Shown here one piece after another: positions 20,200-28,197 of a stretch of DNA of 64,000 nt. Origin of the DNA: Acinetobacter sp. A47. GTDB taxonomy: Bacteria > Pseudomonadota > Gammaproteobacteria > Pseudomonadales > Moraxellaceae. The notes beneath the pieces are model-generated. The model was given only the letters and a program-made list of their open reading frames with translations, searched no databases and was not told the DNA's origin. The stretch is taken from positions 1 through 64,000 of the forward strand of contig NZ_JSUS01000012.1 of NCBI RefSeq assembly GCF_000805455.1. Direction: 5' to 3'. The translations under genes and the position numbers were made by a program. Position 1 is the stretch's first letter, and each line of letters opens with the position of its first letter.

Positions 20200-20898
20200 A
20201 TGAAGTTGCTGGCATTGGAAACTGCAAATGAGCAGTGTTCTGTTTCATTAATTGATGATACTCAAGAGCTCTATTTTCAGTTGGATGACCGGCCAAAAGC
20301 GCAAACGCAAACCATTTTGCCTTTGACCGAGCAAGCCCTGTTGCAGACGCAAACCCAACTGGGCGATTTGACTGCTATTGCATTTAGTCGTGGTCCCGGG
20401 TCTTTTAGTGGTGTCCGGATTAATGCCGCTGTTGCACAGGCCCTGGCATGGTCTCAGGATTTGCCGGTTATCGCAGTTTCCAGCTTGCAAGCCCTTGCAC
20501 AGGCTGCTTACCGTGAGACTGGCCTGACCCAGGTGACCGCCGTACTCGATGCACGTATGCAAGAGGTATATATCGCCAACTTCAGTCTGGATGAGCAGGG
20601 CATGATGCAGGCAATGGATGAAGAAAAGTTATTGAATTACGAACAAGCATCTGCATATTGCAAATTCACGCCGGTTGGCTCGGGTTCAGAATTAATTAAG
20701 CCAACTGCTGTAGACTGCGTGGAGGTTTCCACACAGCACATGGCAGGGGGACAGATCAAGGCTACCGCACATGACATTGCGACCATTGCCCGTGTATATG
20801 CGGCACAGCAAAAATGGGTTGATGCCGAGCATGCACTGCCTGTGTATTTACGTGATGATGCGTGGAAAAAAATTCCAGAACAAGGTAAGGCGAATTAA
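20200..20898 (+). CDS. tsaB: tRNA threonylcarbamoyladenosine synthesis protein TsaB
   Basis: Non-catalytic ASKHA-fold partner that holds TsaD and TsaE together in making t6A37 of ANN-decoding tRNAs. The 232-residue protein starts MKLLALETANEQCSVSL, with ILPLTEQALLQ, AFSRGPGSFSGVRI near residue 62, and AVLDARMQEVYIA. These match TsaB and not the longer metal-binding TsaD. uppP begins 8 bases later and rsmJ overlaps uppP, so the three form an operon. Confidence 0.93.
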   Translation: MKLLALETANEQCSVSLIDDTQELYFQLDDRPKAQTQTILPLTEQALLQTQTQLGDLTAIAFSRGPGSFSGVRINAAVAQALAWSQDLPVIAVSSLQALAQAAYRETGLTQVTAVLDARMQEVYIANFSLDEQGMMQAMDEEKLLNYEQASAYCKFTPVGSGSELIKPTAVDCVEVSTQHMAGGQIKATAHDIATIARVYAAQQKWVDAEHALPVYLRDDAWKKIPEQGKAN

Positions 20899-20906
20899 GG
20901 TTAATT

Positions 20907-21728
20907 ATGGATCTTTTATTGCTATTTAAAGCAGCAATTATGGGCTTGGTCGAGGGAATTACCGAGTTCCTGCCCATTTCCAGTACAGGGCATCTCATTT
21001 TATCAGGTCAGCTTCTTGATTTCTGGACGGTTGAAAAGCGCGATATGTTTGCAGTTGCCGTGCAGATCGGTGCAATTGCTGCCGTAATTTATGAATATTG
21101 GGGCAAGTTGTGGGGGGCACTGATCGGTGCACTTACGGGTCAGGAACAGGGCCGCCGTTTGAGTCTGAACCTGATTATTGCATCTATTCCGATTGTGATT
21201 ATTGGCCTGACCTTTGGCGATGTGGTCAAAGCCTATTTATTTAATGCCATTACCGTTGCAATTGCCTTGATTGTCGGTGGTTTTATTATTTTATGGGCAG
21301 AACGCCGTCAGCACCAGATTGTGACGCAGGAAGTCGATGACCTTAGTTTTAAACAGGCGACTTTAATTGGTCTGATTCAATGTCTGGCATTATTTCCCGG
21401 CACGTCACGCTCTGGTTCAACCATTATCGGCTCTTTATTCTTGGGTGTATCCCGTAAGGCCGCAGCCGAATTTTCCTTTTTCCTCGGTATTCCTGTACTG
21501 ATGGGCGCGGGCTTGCTGGACATGTACAAGATGCGTCATGAACTGCATGGCAATGACATGATGGTATTGGCTGTCGGTATTATCGTTGCATTCATTTCTG
21601 CATTAATCGTGATTCGTGCCCTGATTCGTTATGTATCCAAACATGATTTCACGGCATTTGCATATTACCGTATAGTTTTTGGTTTATTTATCTTGGCAAC
21701 ATGGTGGACAGGTTGGGTGCATTGGTAA
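20907..21728 (+). CDS. uppP: Undecaprenyl-diphosphatase UppP (BacA)
   Basis: Integral membrane enzyme that removes phosphate from undecaprenyl diphosphate, recycling the lipid carrier for peptidoglycan; high dosage gives bacitracin resistance. The 273-residue protein has the two inverted-repeat motifs of the family: [16 protein letters not shown] (residue 17 onward) and [10 protein letters not shown] (residue 164 onward, with the key arginine). Multiple hydrophobic helices span most of its length. The stop overlaps the rsmJ start as TAATG. Confidence 0.95.
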   Translation: MDLLLLFKAAIMGLVEGITEFLPISSTGHLILSGQLLDFWTVEKRDMFAVAVQIGAIAAVIYEYWGKLWGALIGALTGQEQGRRLSLNLIIASIPIVIIGLTFGDVVKAYLFNAITVAIALIVGGFIILWAERRQHQIVTQEVDDLSFKQATLIGLIQCLALFPGTSRSGSTIIGSLFLGVSRKAAAEFSFFLGIPVLMGAGLLDMYKMRHELHGNDMMVLAVGIIVAFISALIVIRALIRYVSKHDFTAFAYYRIVFGLFILATWWTGWVHW

Positions 21729-22531
21729 TGCAGATCGGATGTTGGTATCAGGCCGAATATGAACCGGTATTTCAGCAATTGAAATGCCGTCTGGCCGAGT
21801 TACAGGTTGAGCTAAATGGACATGTGACAGAAAAGATCAATGCCCGTTTTTTACGCCTGAATCCCGACATGGCCTTGGTCATCGATAGTGATGGACTTAG
21901 TCTTGCGGCCAACGGCATGAAAATGCAACCGGACTGGCGTGCCGAGATTCCCCGTTTAAAAAGAGCCAGTTTAAAATCGGAGATGATTGCCAGAGCCTGC
22001 CAACTGGGGGAAAAGCCAAGCTTGATCGATGCAACCGCAGGATTGGGCCATGACAGTTTGCTGATGGCCTGTTTAGGCGCTGAAGTGCGGCTGGTGGAGC
22101 GTCATCCGATCCTGTTTGTATTGCTGGAATATACTAAGGCACAGGCTGAACAAGACCCATTTTTACAGTCGTTCATGTCACGTATCCAGCTGATCCATGC
22201 AGATTCCAACTGTTACTTGCAGCAGCTTGCTCAGCAAGGCGAGCAGGTCGATGTGGTGTATCTGGACCCGATGTTTCCGCAACGCGATCAGAACCAGCAA
22301 GCAGCAAAGAAACAGGCGCAGGTCAAAAAGCAAATGCAGTTATTACATCTGCTACTGCCTGAAGATGGACAAATGGACCTAGGAGACCAGCTCCTGCATC
22401 TAGCCAGCCAGATCGCCAAACGGGTCATCGTGAAACGCCCGCGGCATGCAGTCTATCTGGCAGATCAGTCACCTGATCATCAATGGTTAGGAGATGCCTG
22501 CCGTTTTGATGCATATTTTCCAAAAGGTTAA
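21728..22531 (+). CDS. rsmJ: 16S rRNA m2G1516 methyltransferase RsmJ
   Basis: SAM-dependent methyltransferase of 16S rRNA guanine 1516. The 267-residue protein has the SAM-binding motif [20 protein letters not shown], the acidic end of beta2 (LVERHP), and the substrate motif [11 protein letters not shown], all typical of RsmJ. The ATG at 21728 overlaps the uppP stop and is preferred over the start at 21701 inside uppP. No terminator was seen after it. Confidence 0.92.
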   Translation: MQIGCWYQAEYEPVFQQLKCRLAELQVELNGHVTEKINARFLRLNPDMALVIDSDGLSLAANGMKMQPDWRAEIPRLKRASLKSEMIARACQLGEKPSLIDATAGLGHDSLLMACLGAEVRLVERHPILFVLLEYTKAQAEQDPFLQSFMSRIQLIHADSNCYLQQLAQQGEQVDVVYLDPMFPQRDQNQQAAKKQAQVKKQMQLLHLLLPEDGQMDLGDQLLHLASQIAKRVIVKRPRHAVYLADQSPDHQWLGDACRFDAYFPKG

Positions 22532-22740
22532 ATCTAAGCCGGCCCCAAATGATTGTTTGGCTTGCGTCATTGTCGGTAAAGATTTGTGATATAGTGCAAA
22601 AGCATGATTGCTAAAAAATTCTTGTCGAGCTTACACTACAGTCACGCATTGCGTCTTTTAGGAAAAGTACTGCACATTCAAATATTAGGATGGCATATTT
22701 TCAGTTTAGGCTTGAAAAGAGAAACTCCCGAAGAATTTTT

Positions 22741-24186
22741 ATGATAGACCTCAAACCCTCCATTAATCTCTGGCATGATTTCAAAAGTAACCAAATTGCT
22801 GGAATGTGGTTGTTCCTGGGGTCTCGCCGTTCCTTGCAGGTGGTCCATCCATCCATTACCCAGCTGATTATCTGGGGTGTCCTCGGCGGCTGCACCAACT
22901 CGCTATATAGCTGGCTGGTGGCCGGACAGATGGGAGAGTTTAATTCCCAGGGGCTGATCGGCTATGCACTCTGGCCTTTTATTGCCCTGATTGTGGGGAT
23001 TTTTCTTTCACAACGGATGAACCAGCCACGTTTGATGCTGGTGCCTGCCTTATTGTGGCTGGTGCTGGATACCAATATTCTGCTGTTACAATGCATCATC
23101 CAGTATCTGGGTTCCAACGGTTATCTGAATTTTATTCCAGACAGTATCTATAACGGCTTCTTGCCGCCGCTGTTTGTCGGATTATTTGTCTGGCAAAGTC
23201 TGGCGGTGATCTGGGTGTTTTCACGCGCTCTCAACTGGCCGTGGTGGGAGCGGGCACTGGTCTTTGTGGCAACCATTGCCACCATGGTGGTGTGGCAGCT
23301 TTCTGTGAAAGACCAGCCGATCTGGAAAGTGGAGCAAACCCCGCCCAGTTTTGCCGAAGATGCCTTCTATGCGCAAAGCCATTTGCTGGATAAGGCACTG
23401 GACCAGATCCAGTATGGAGATATTGCTCAAAGCCACTGGTATTTTATGGGCGTTGCTGGCGACAGTTATGTGGATGTATTCAAGTCAGAAATTGAACGCA
23501 TCAGGGAACAGTTCGACACCCGTTTTGGCACCTTTGGCCGTTCCATCATGCTCATCAATAATCCGGCAACCCGTCTGGAAGTTCCGATTGCCTCCAAAAC
23601 CAGCATGGAACTGGCGTTACGCCGTATTGGCCAGCAGATGAATCGTGATAGTGATGTACTGTTTCTGTATATGACCTCACATGGCGAGCGGAATCATTTT
23701 GAAATTGAAAATGCGCCGCTCGATCTGGATCAGGTCGATCCGAAATGGTTAAGAGAAACACTGGACAAATCAGGGATTCGCTGGCGTGTGATTGTGATCT
23801 CGGCCTGTTATTCGGGCAGTTTTATTCCGGCTTTACAATCGCCAGATACCTTGATTATTACCGCTTCTGCTGCCGATAAAACTTCTTTTGGCTGTAACAA
23901 TGAAGCAGACTATACTTATTTTGGCCGCGCTTTTTTTGATCTGGCGATGCGTGAACAATATTCAATGAAAAAAGCCTTTGAGCAAGCCAGGCAAACGGTA
24001 ACCAAGTGGGAAACGGCACAAGGCGTTGAACCGTCAGAACCACAATGGGCCATCGGGCGTAACATGGAACTGATGTTGCCACAGCTTGAGCAATATCTGT
24101 TTCCGGCACAAAATATTGCACCAACAGAAACGATAAAAACACAGGATGATGAGCATGCAGCTACTGCAAAAAAACCGTTGTTTTGA
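22741..24186 (+). CDS. Membrane-anchored C13-family (legumain-like) peptidase
   Basis: The 481-residue protein has four or five hydrophobic segments in its first 200 residues (for example LIIWGVLGGCTNSLYSWLV and LVFVATIATMVVW). A soluble C-terminal clan CD peptidase domain follows. The catalytic histidine lies in FLYMTSHGERN and the cysteine in VIVISACYSGSF, the His-Gly/Cys dyad arrangement of C13 peptidases; ITASAADKTSFGC follows as in the family. Targets unknown. The frame opens at 22690; ATG 22741 is the likely start but has only a weak ribosome-binding site. It overlaps the next gene by 41 bases. Confidence 0.8.
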   Translation: MIDLKPSINLWHDFKSNQIAGMWLFLGSRRSLQVVHPSITQLIIWGVLGGCTNSLYSWLVAGQMGEFNSQGLIGYALWPFIALIVGIFLSQRMNQPRLMLVPALLWLVLDTNILLLQCIIQYLGSNGYLNFIPDSIYNGFLPPLFVGLFVWQSLAVIWVFSRALNWPWWERALVFVATIATMVVWQLSVKDQPIWKVEQTPPSFAEDAFYAQSHLLDKALDQIQYGDIAQSHWYFMGVAGDSYVDVFKSEIERIREQFDTRFGTFGRSIMLINNPATRLEVPIASKTSMELALRRIGQQMNRDSDVLFLYMTSHGERNHFEIENAPLDLDQVDPKWLRETLDKSGIRWRVIVISACYSGSFIPALQSPDTLIITASAADKTSFGCNNEADYTYFGRAFFDLAMREQYSMKKAFEQARQTVTKWETAQGVEPSEPQWAIGRNMELMLPQLEQYLFPAQNIAPTETIKTQDDEHAATAKKPLF

Positions 24187-24997
24187 GGGTGAGCAACGGA
24201 TTTATCAACTTGAGTCTCAATATCTGCAAGGCAGCACCAAAGTCGGTATCTATTTGCCACCTGCGGCACTGGAAGGCAAAGCATGTTCAGCCCTGTTTTA
24301 TCTGGCCGGTCTGACCTGTACTGAAGACACCTTTGCGATTAAGGCGCATGCACAACGCATGGCAGCACGCTTGAGCCTGATTTTAATTACCCCGGATACT
24401 TCTCCACGTGGGGATGATGTTGCACAAGGTGATCACTGGGATATTGGGCAAGGGGCTGGTTTTTATATCAATGCCACCCGGCAACCTTGGGCTGAGCATT
24501 ATCACATGGAGTCTTATCTGGTTGATGAGCTGTATGCGCAGGTTTTACAAGCATTCCCTGTGGCTGAAAACCAGATCGGAATTTTTGGGCATTCGATGGG
24601 TGGACATGGCGCCTTGACCTTGGCCTTTAAATATCCGGACAAATTCAAATCGGTTTCGGCTTTTGCACCAATCTGTGCACCAAGTATTTGCCCGTGGGGT
24701 GAAAAGGCGTTTAGCCAATATCTGGGAGCTGACCGGCAGCAATGGGCTGCACATGATGCAACCGCGCTGGTACAGCAGAAAGGTGGGCTATTTGAAGAAA
24801 TCCTGATTGATCAGGGGCTGGATGACCAGTTTCTTGCCCAGTTAAATCATGAAAAGTTCAAGCAGGCATGTCTGGATGCAGGCCAGCATCTCACCTTACG
24901 CCTGCATAAAGGCTATGATCACGGTTATTACTTTATTCAAAGCTTTGTGGATGATCATCTCCAGTTCCATGCCATTCAATTAGAAAAAAAAGAATAA
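24146..24997 (+). CDS. fghA: S-formylglutathione hydrolase
   Basis: Alpha/beta-hydrolase esterase that releases formate and glutathione from S-formylglutathione in formaldehyde detoxification. The 283-residue protein has the esterase-D pattern: FYLAGLTCTEDTF, DTSPRGDDV, the nucleophile serine in IFGHSMGGHGAL, and the histidine in HKGYDHGYYFI. The glutathione-dependent alcohol dehydrogenase usually paired with it is not in the window. It starts within the end of the C13 peptidase gene (ATG 24146, with in-frame ATG 24149 and 24155), an unusually long overlap. Confidence 0.9.
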   Translation: MMSMQLLQKNRCFEGEQRIYQLESQYLQGSTKVGIYLPPAALEGKACSALFYLAGLTCTEDTFAIKAHAQRMAARLSLILITPDTSPRGDDVAQGDHWDIGQGAGFYINATRQPWAEHYHMESYLVDELYAQVLQAFPVAENQIGIFGHSMGGHGALTLAFKYPDKFKSVSAFAPICAPSICPWGEKAFSQYLGADRQQWAAHDATALVQQKGGLFEEILIDQGLDDQFLAQLNHEKFKQACLDAGQHLTLRLHKGYDHGYYFIQSFVDDHLQFHAIQLEKKE

Positions 24998-25012
24998 TCA
25001 GCAGTTTCTTAA

Positions 25013-25038
25013 GGGGCTGTTGGCATTGCGACAGCCCC
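25013..25038. terminator. GC-rich hairpin after fghA
   Basis: GGGGCTGT and ACAGCCCC form a perfect 8-bp stem around a 10-base loop, between the stops of fghA and the convergent lipoprotein gene. The T run is poor on both sides, so it may be a weak terminator or an mRNA-stabilising stem. Confidence 0.5.
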
Positions 25039-25052
25039 GAATGTTTAGGCTA

Positions 25053-26060
25053 TTAAAATTTTACTAATTCAACTCTTCTGTTTTTGGCTTTTCCTTCTTC
25101 TGTATCGTTACCGGAAACCGGTTTGGTATCGCCAAAGCCTTGTGCCTTTAAACGAGCGGGATCAATGCCAGCATCCGTCAATGCTTTAACTACAGTTTGT
25201 GCTCTTGCCTGAGAGAGTTTTAAATTATGTGCTGCCTCTCCCGAGTGATCGGTATACCCATTAACTTCAAGTTTTAGAGCATCATCATTTTTTAATAAGT
25301 CCAGTATTTGTGTGATTTGTTCCTGGGAGTCAGCCAACAGTGTGGCTTTATCTGTTTCAAAGTTAATATGTATATCAACTTTATTATTTTGATCCAGAGC
25401 TGCTTTTAACTGGCTTGCCGAGAGGGGCTGTGCGGTTATTTCTACGGGTTGGGTTTCTAAGACCAATAAACCCGCTGAAGGTCCGCTTTGAGTGATTTGA
25501 AACCAAATATCCCGATGATGCTGATGAATCACATAGGTCTGTGTCGGGTGGTTATAAATATCACCTAATCCTTCGACATACGATACGCCATATTTCTCTG
25601 AAAGTTGAGTGGTGAGGTCTGTCGGTATTTTACTGTCTGTAATTTTTTTCCCACCTAAGTTGCTAATAACGCTTTCTAAATTACGTTGCAACTCTAAAAA
25701 AGAAGCCTGTTTGTTATTTTCTTCAGCATCTATTCGTCCATTAAAAAGTTTGCCTTCAACTTTCTCTAGTTTATCTCCGGTCCAAAACGCCATTTGAGCA
25801 AATTTTTCAGTGGATTGATGAGCAAAATGATAACCTTTCGGGAGTTGAATAAATGGAAAATCTCCAAGTTCAATAGTTGAGACTGGAACTTGATTAATAT
25901 GGAAGGTGTCTGCTTTTGTTTGTGCTTCTGCTGATGGATATTCTGTAGGCGCAGAACTTTTTTCGGGCGTCTCAGGCTTTTCTGATTTTTGACTACAGCC
26001 AATGGTTGCCAGACTGATGATTGTGGTGATTAAAATACCGGATGAAAATTTATTGTTCAT
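25053..26060 (-). CDS. OmpA-family lipoprotein
   Basis: The 335-residue protein has a lipoprotein signal with lipobox ATIGC (cysteine 22) and a Lys/Pro/Glu-rich tether (to about residue 50). A middle domain of unknown type follows (residues 60-210). From about residue 225 there is an OmpA-like peptidoglycan-binding domain: INFETDKATLLADS, VNGYTDHSGEAAHNLKLSQA with RAQTVV, and the C-terminal NRRVEL. It should be anchored in the outer membrane and bind the cell wall. Monocistronic on the minus strand. Confidence 0.87.
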   Translation of the reverse strand: MNNKFSSGILITTIISLATIGCSQKSEKPETPEKSSAPTEYPSAEAQTKADTFHINQVPVSTIELGDFPFIQLPKGYHFAHQSTEKFAQMAFWTGDKLEKVEGKLFNGRIDAEENNKQASFLELQRNLESVISNLGGKKITDSKIPTDLTTQLSEKYGVSYVEGLGDIYNHPTQTYVIHQHHRDIWFQITQSGPSAGLLVLETQPVEITAQPLSASQLKAALDQNNKVDIHINFETDKATLLADSQEQITQILDLLKNDDALKLEVNGYTDHSGEAAHNLKLSQARAQTVVKALTDAGIDPARLKAQGFGDTKPVSGNDTEEGKAKNRRVELVKF

Positions 26061-26188
26061 GTGCTTTCCCTGTTTTAAGACATAGATGATATCCAGAATA
26101 AAATACTATTTTTATTTCATCTCACTCAGACTGACAGATCGAAGTGAAATACTGATCTGCCCGTCAATTTAACACTTTTTCCAGTTTC

Positions 26189-26467
26189 CTAATGATGCTG
26201 CCATTCCACCACAAATTCCTGCTGGGCCATGCGGTTTAAGTGATTGATCACGACCTGTTCAAGATGAGCGACATTATCATCCTGCCGGTTCTCGATCAGT
26301 ACCGCAAGATGCTGTTCATGCGGCGTCAGGGTAATGGTGGCCGTTGGCATAAAAATTTTTGTCTCTGTTTCTGTTTCAGCAACTTCAAACTTGTGTTTCC
26401 AGTGGTTAAGCAAACGTTTGCTGATACGTTTTCCTTCAGTTGTGGTGATATGGGTACTGCTATTCAT
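26189..26467 (-). CDS. DUF2218 family protein
   Basis: The 92-residue protein matches the DUF2218 layout: KRLLNHWKHKFEV near residue 20, a middle acidic strand, and VVINHLNRMAQQEFVVEW at the end. The family is small and cytoplasmic; some annotations link members to iron or metal uptake loci, but nothing here shows a function. Divergent from rpe. Confidence 0.75.
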   Translation of the reverse strand: MNSSTHITTTEGKRISKRLLNHWKHKFEVAETETETKIFMPTATITLTPHEQHLAVLIENRQDDNVAHLEQVVINHLNRMAQQEFVVEWQHH

Positions 26468-26604
26468 GTTACTTTTCTTCCTCTATTTTCATTCACTAAC
26501 ATAACAAAGCACTGGCCAGATAAAAATGGTGTAGTTGCAACGTGTTGTTGCAAGTATGCAATGCTTGAATAATGACTTTGTAACAGCCCTAAGTGGGCTG
26601 AATT

Positions 26605-26613
26605 TGTTATAAT
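26605..26613 (+). promoter_or_regulatory. Extended -10 promoter element for rpe
   Basis: TGTTATAAT fits an extended -10 (TGnTATAAT), 38 bases before the rpe start. No good -35 is seen at 17 bases. The AGCCC/GGGCT arms at 26585-26599 just upstream could form a small hairpin. Confidence 0.5.
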
Positions 26614-26650
26614 CACTTCATCATTTTTCTCAGAGTTTGCCAGGTCATCC

Positions 26651-27337
26651 ATGTCCAAGCCTTATTTGATTGCTCCTTCGATTTTATCTGCCGATTTTGC
26701 ACGTTTAGGTGAAGAGGTAGAAAAAGTTCTAGCTGCAGGTGCAGACGTTGTACATTTTGATGTGATGGATAACCACTATGTACCCAACCTGACTTTTGGT
26801 GCAGGTGTGTGTAAGGCACTGAAAAATTATGGAATTAAAGCACCTATTGATGTGCATCTGATGGTTTCGCCGGTCGATCGCATGATTGGTGACTTTATTG
26901 AAGCGGGTGCAGAAATCATTACTTTCCATCCGGAAGCAACCGATCATATTGACCGTTCCTTGCAACTGATCAAGGCGGGTGGTGCAAAAGCGGGCTTGGT
27001 CTTTAACCCGGCGACACCCTTACATTATCTTGATTATGTGCTGGATAAAGTTGACCAGATTTTATTGATGAGCGTGAACCCGGGCTTTGGCGGACAGAAA
27101 TTTATCCCGATGACTCTGGATAAACTGCGTCAGGCCCGTCAGATCATTGATGCCAGTGGACGTGATATCCGTCTGGAAGTCGATGGTGGTGTTGGCCCGG
27201 CCAATATCCGTGAGATTGCAGAAGCGGGTGCGGATATGTTTGTTGCCGGTTCGGCAATTTTTGGCAAGCCAGATTATAAAGCCGTGATCGACCAGATGCG
27301 TGCAGAGCTGGCTCAAGTGGGTGCAACAGAAGTTTAG
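26651..27337 (+). CDS. rpe: Ribulose-phosphate 3-epimerase
   Basis: TIM-barrel metalloenzyme interconverting ribulose 5-phosphate and xylulose 5-phosphate in the pentose phosphate pathway. The 228-residue protein has [15 protein letters not shown], metal ligands in [14 protein letters not shown] and DVHLMV, the phosphate-binding [12 protein letters not shown], and EVDGGV near the end. Normal length. It is followed by a 12-bp tandem repeat and a terminator. Confidence 0.95.
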   Translation: MSKPYLIAPSILSADFARLGEEVEKVLAAGADVVHFDVMDNHYVPNLTFGAGVCKALKNYGIKAPIDVHLMVSPVDRMIGDFIEAGAEIITFHPEATDHIDRSLQLIKAGGAKAGLVFNPATPLHYLDYVLDKVDQILLMSVNPGFGGQKFIPMTLDKLRQARQIIDASGRDIRLEVDGGVGPANIREIAEAGADMFVAGSAIFGKPDYKAVIDQMRAELAQVGATEV

Positions 27338-27365
27338 TGTTTTCACCCTATTTTTCACATAATCT

Positions 27366-27425
27366 TGTGGATAACTTTGTTTATAACTGGGTGGATAACC
27401 GTGTTGATAACCCGGTGGATAAAGT
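27366..27425. repeat. Five tandem 12-bp units with DnaA-box-like cores
   Basis: Five consecutive units start at 27366, 27378, 27390, 27402 and 27414: TGTGGATAACTT, TGTTTATAACTG, GGTGGATAACCG, TGTTGATAACCC, GGTGGATAAAGT. The first nine bases of unit 1 are the exact complement of the DnaA box TTATCCACA; the others differ by one or two bases. The array lies between the rpe stop and its terminator. Confidence 0.85.
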
Positions 27426-27480
27426 GTTGTTAAAATAAACAAAATGATTTCAGTTGTTTATATTCACAGCAAAATGTTAA

Positions 27481-27508
27481 AAAAAGGACAAGTTTTTGTC
27501 CTTTTTTT
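27481..27508 (+). terminator. Intrinsic terminator after rpe
   Basis: AAAAAGGACAA pairs with TTGTCCTTTTT around GTTT and continues into a T run. Confidence 0.88.
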
Positions 27509-27705
27509 ATGCGCTAAATATTTTATTTTGCTCTGTTTTTATTCGGCTGTTTGAAATCCTTAAAGAGATGATTAAATGATCAGGTTGAAGGCGCTGCCCG
27601 ATTTGTCGATAAGAATTTAAACAGGCAAATGATTGTGCATAAAGTCAAAAGAAATTATGCTAGGCACATTCAATGATCTGAATTGATGGTAACAAGGAAC
27701 CTGAA
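27509..27705. other. Leader of the copper-resistance cluster
   Basis: This 197-base gene-free stretch should hold the copper-responsive promoter. I see no convincing repeat that I can assign to a named regulator. AAGGA at 27693-27697 serves the GTG start that follows. Confidence 0.3.
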
Positions 27706-28122
27706 GTGCAATTTCGCAAGCAATACAGACATCTGTGGTTTGTATTCCTGATGATCTTTTTCATTGGGGGCAGCAGTGCGGCCATTGCAGCGGTACAAGA
27801 GGTTCATTCTCATCATTCAACGACTGATGCAACCTTATCCTGTCATGACCAGCAAATGATGCAACATCATGCTGCACAAAGCTCACATGCAGATCGCATG
27901 AGTCCCGGTCAATGTCATGATGGGCAGATGCAGGACCATCTGCATTGTCAGGATTGTAATAGTACCTCGCATTGTCAAAGTACCAATTTTGCTTTAGACC
28001 AAAATACGCCAAGCTTGTCTTATTCGCCATTGCTAGAGCTGGATACGCATCTCCATACGGATTATCAGGCGCGTCATCTGGCGGGCTATTGGCAAGAGAT
28101 TTTACGCCCGCCTAGAACCTGA
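27706..28122 (+). CDS. His/Cys-rich exported protein upstream of copA
   Basis: The 138-residue product has an N-terminal hydrophobic segment (LWFVFLMIFFIGGSSAAIAA), probably a signal peptide. It then carries many histidines (HSHHSTT, MMQHHAAQSSH) and five cysteines clustered in the middle (LSCHDQQ, GQCHDG, LHCQDCNSTSHC), suited to binding copper. Short secreted His/Cys-rich proteins, some DUF2946-like, commonly precede copAB. The start is GTG 27706, supported by AAGGA eight bases upstream. No enzyme motif. Confidence 0.7.
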   Translation: MQFRKQYRHLWFVFLMIFFIGGSSAAIAAVQEVHSHHSTTDATLSCHDQQMMQHHAAQSSHADRMSPGQCHDGQMQDHLHCQDCNSTSHCQSTNFALDQNTPSLSYSPLLELDTHLHTDYQARHLAGYWQEILRPPRT

Positions 28123-28197
28123 TCTGTCTTTGCAGGCTCTTTCTCCTTGTGAAAAGGGAACTGAGCATTCTTAACATTAACAGATCAGGAAATCATC

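Noticed and set aside
22532..22740. Short imperfect AAGCC/GGCTT stem after rsmJ as a terminator
   Set aside because: Interrupted stem and no T run.
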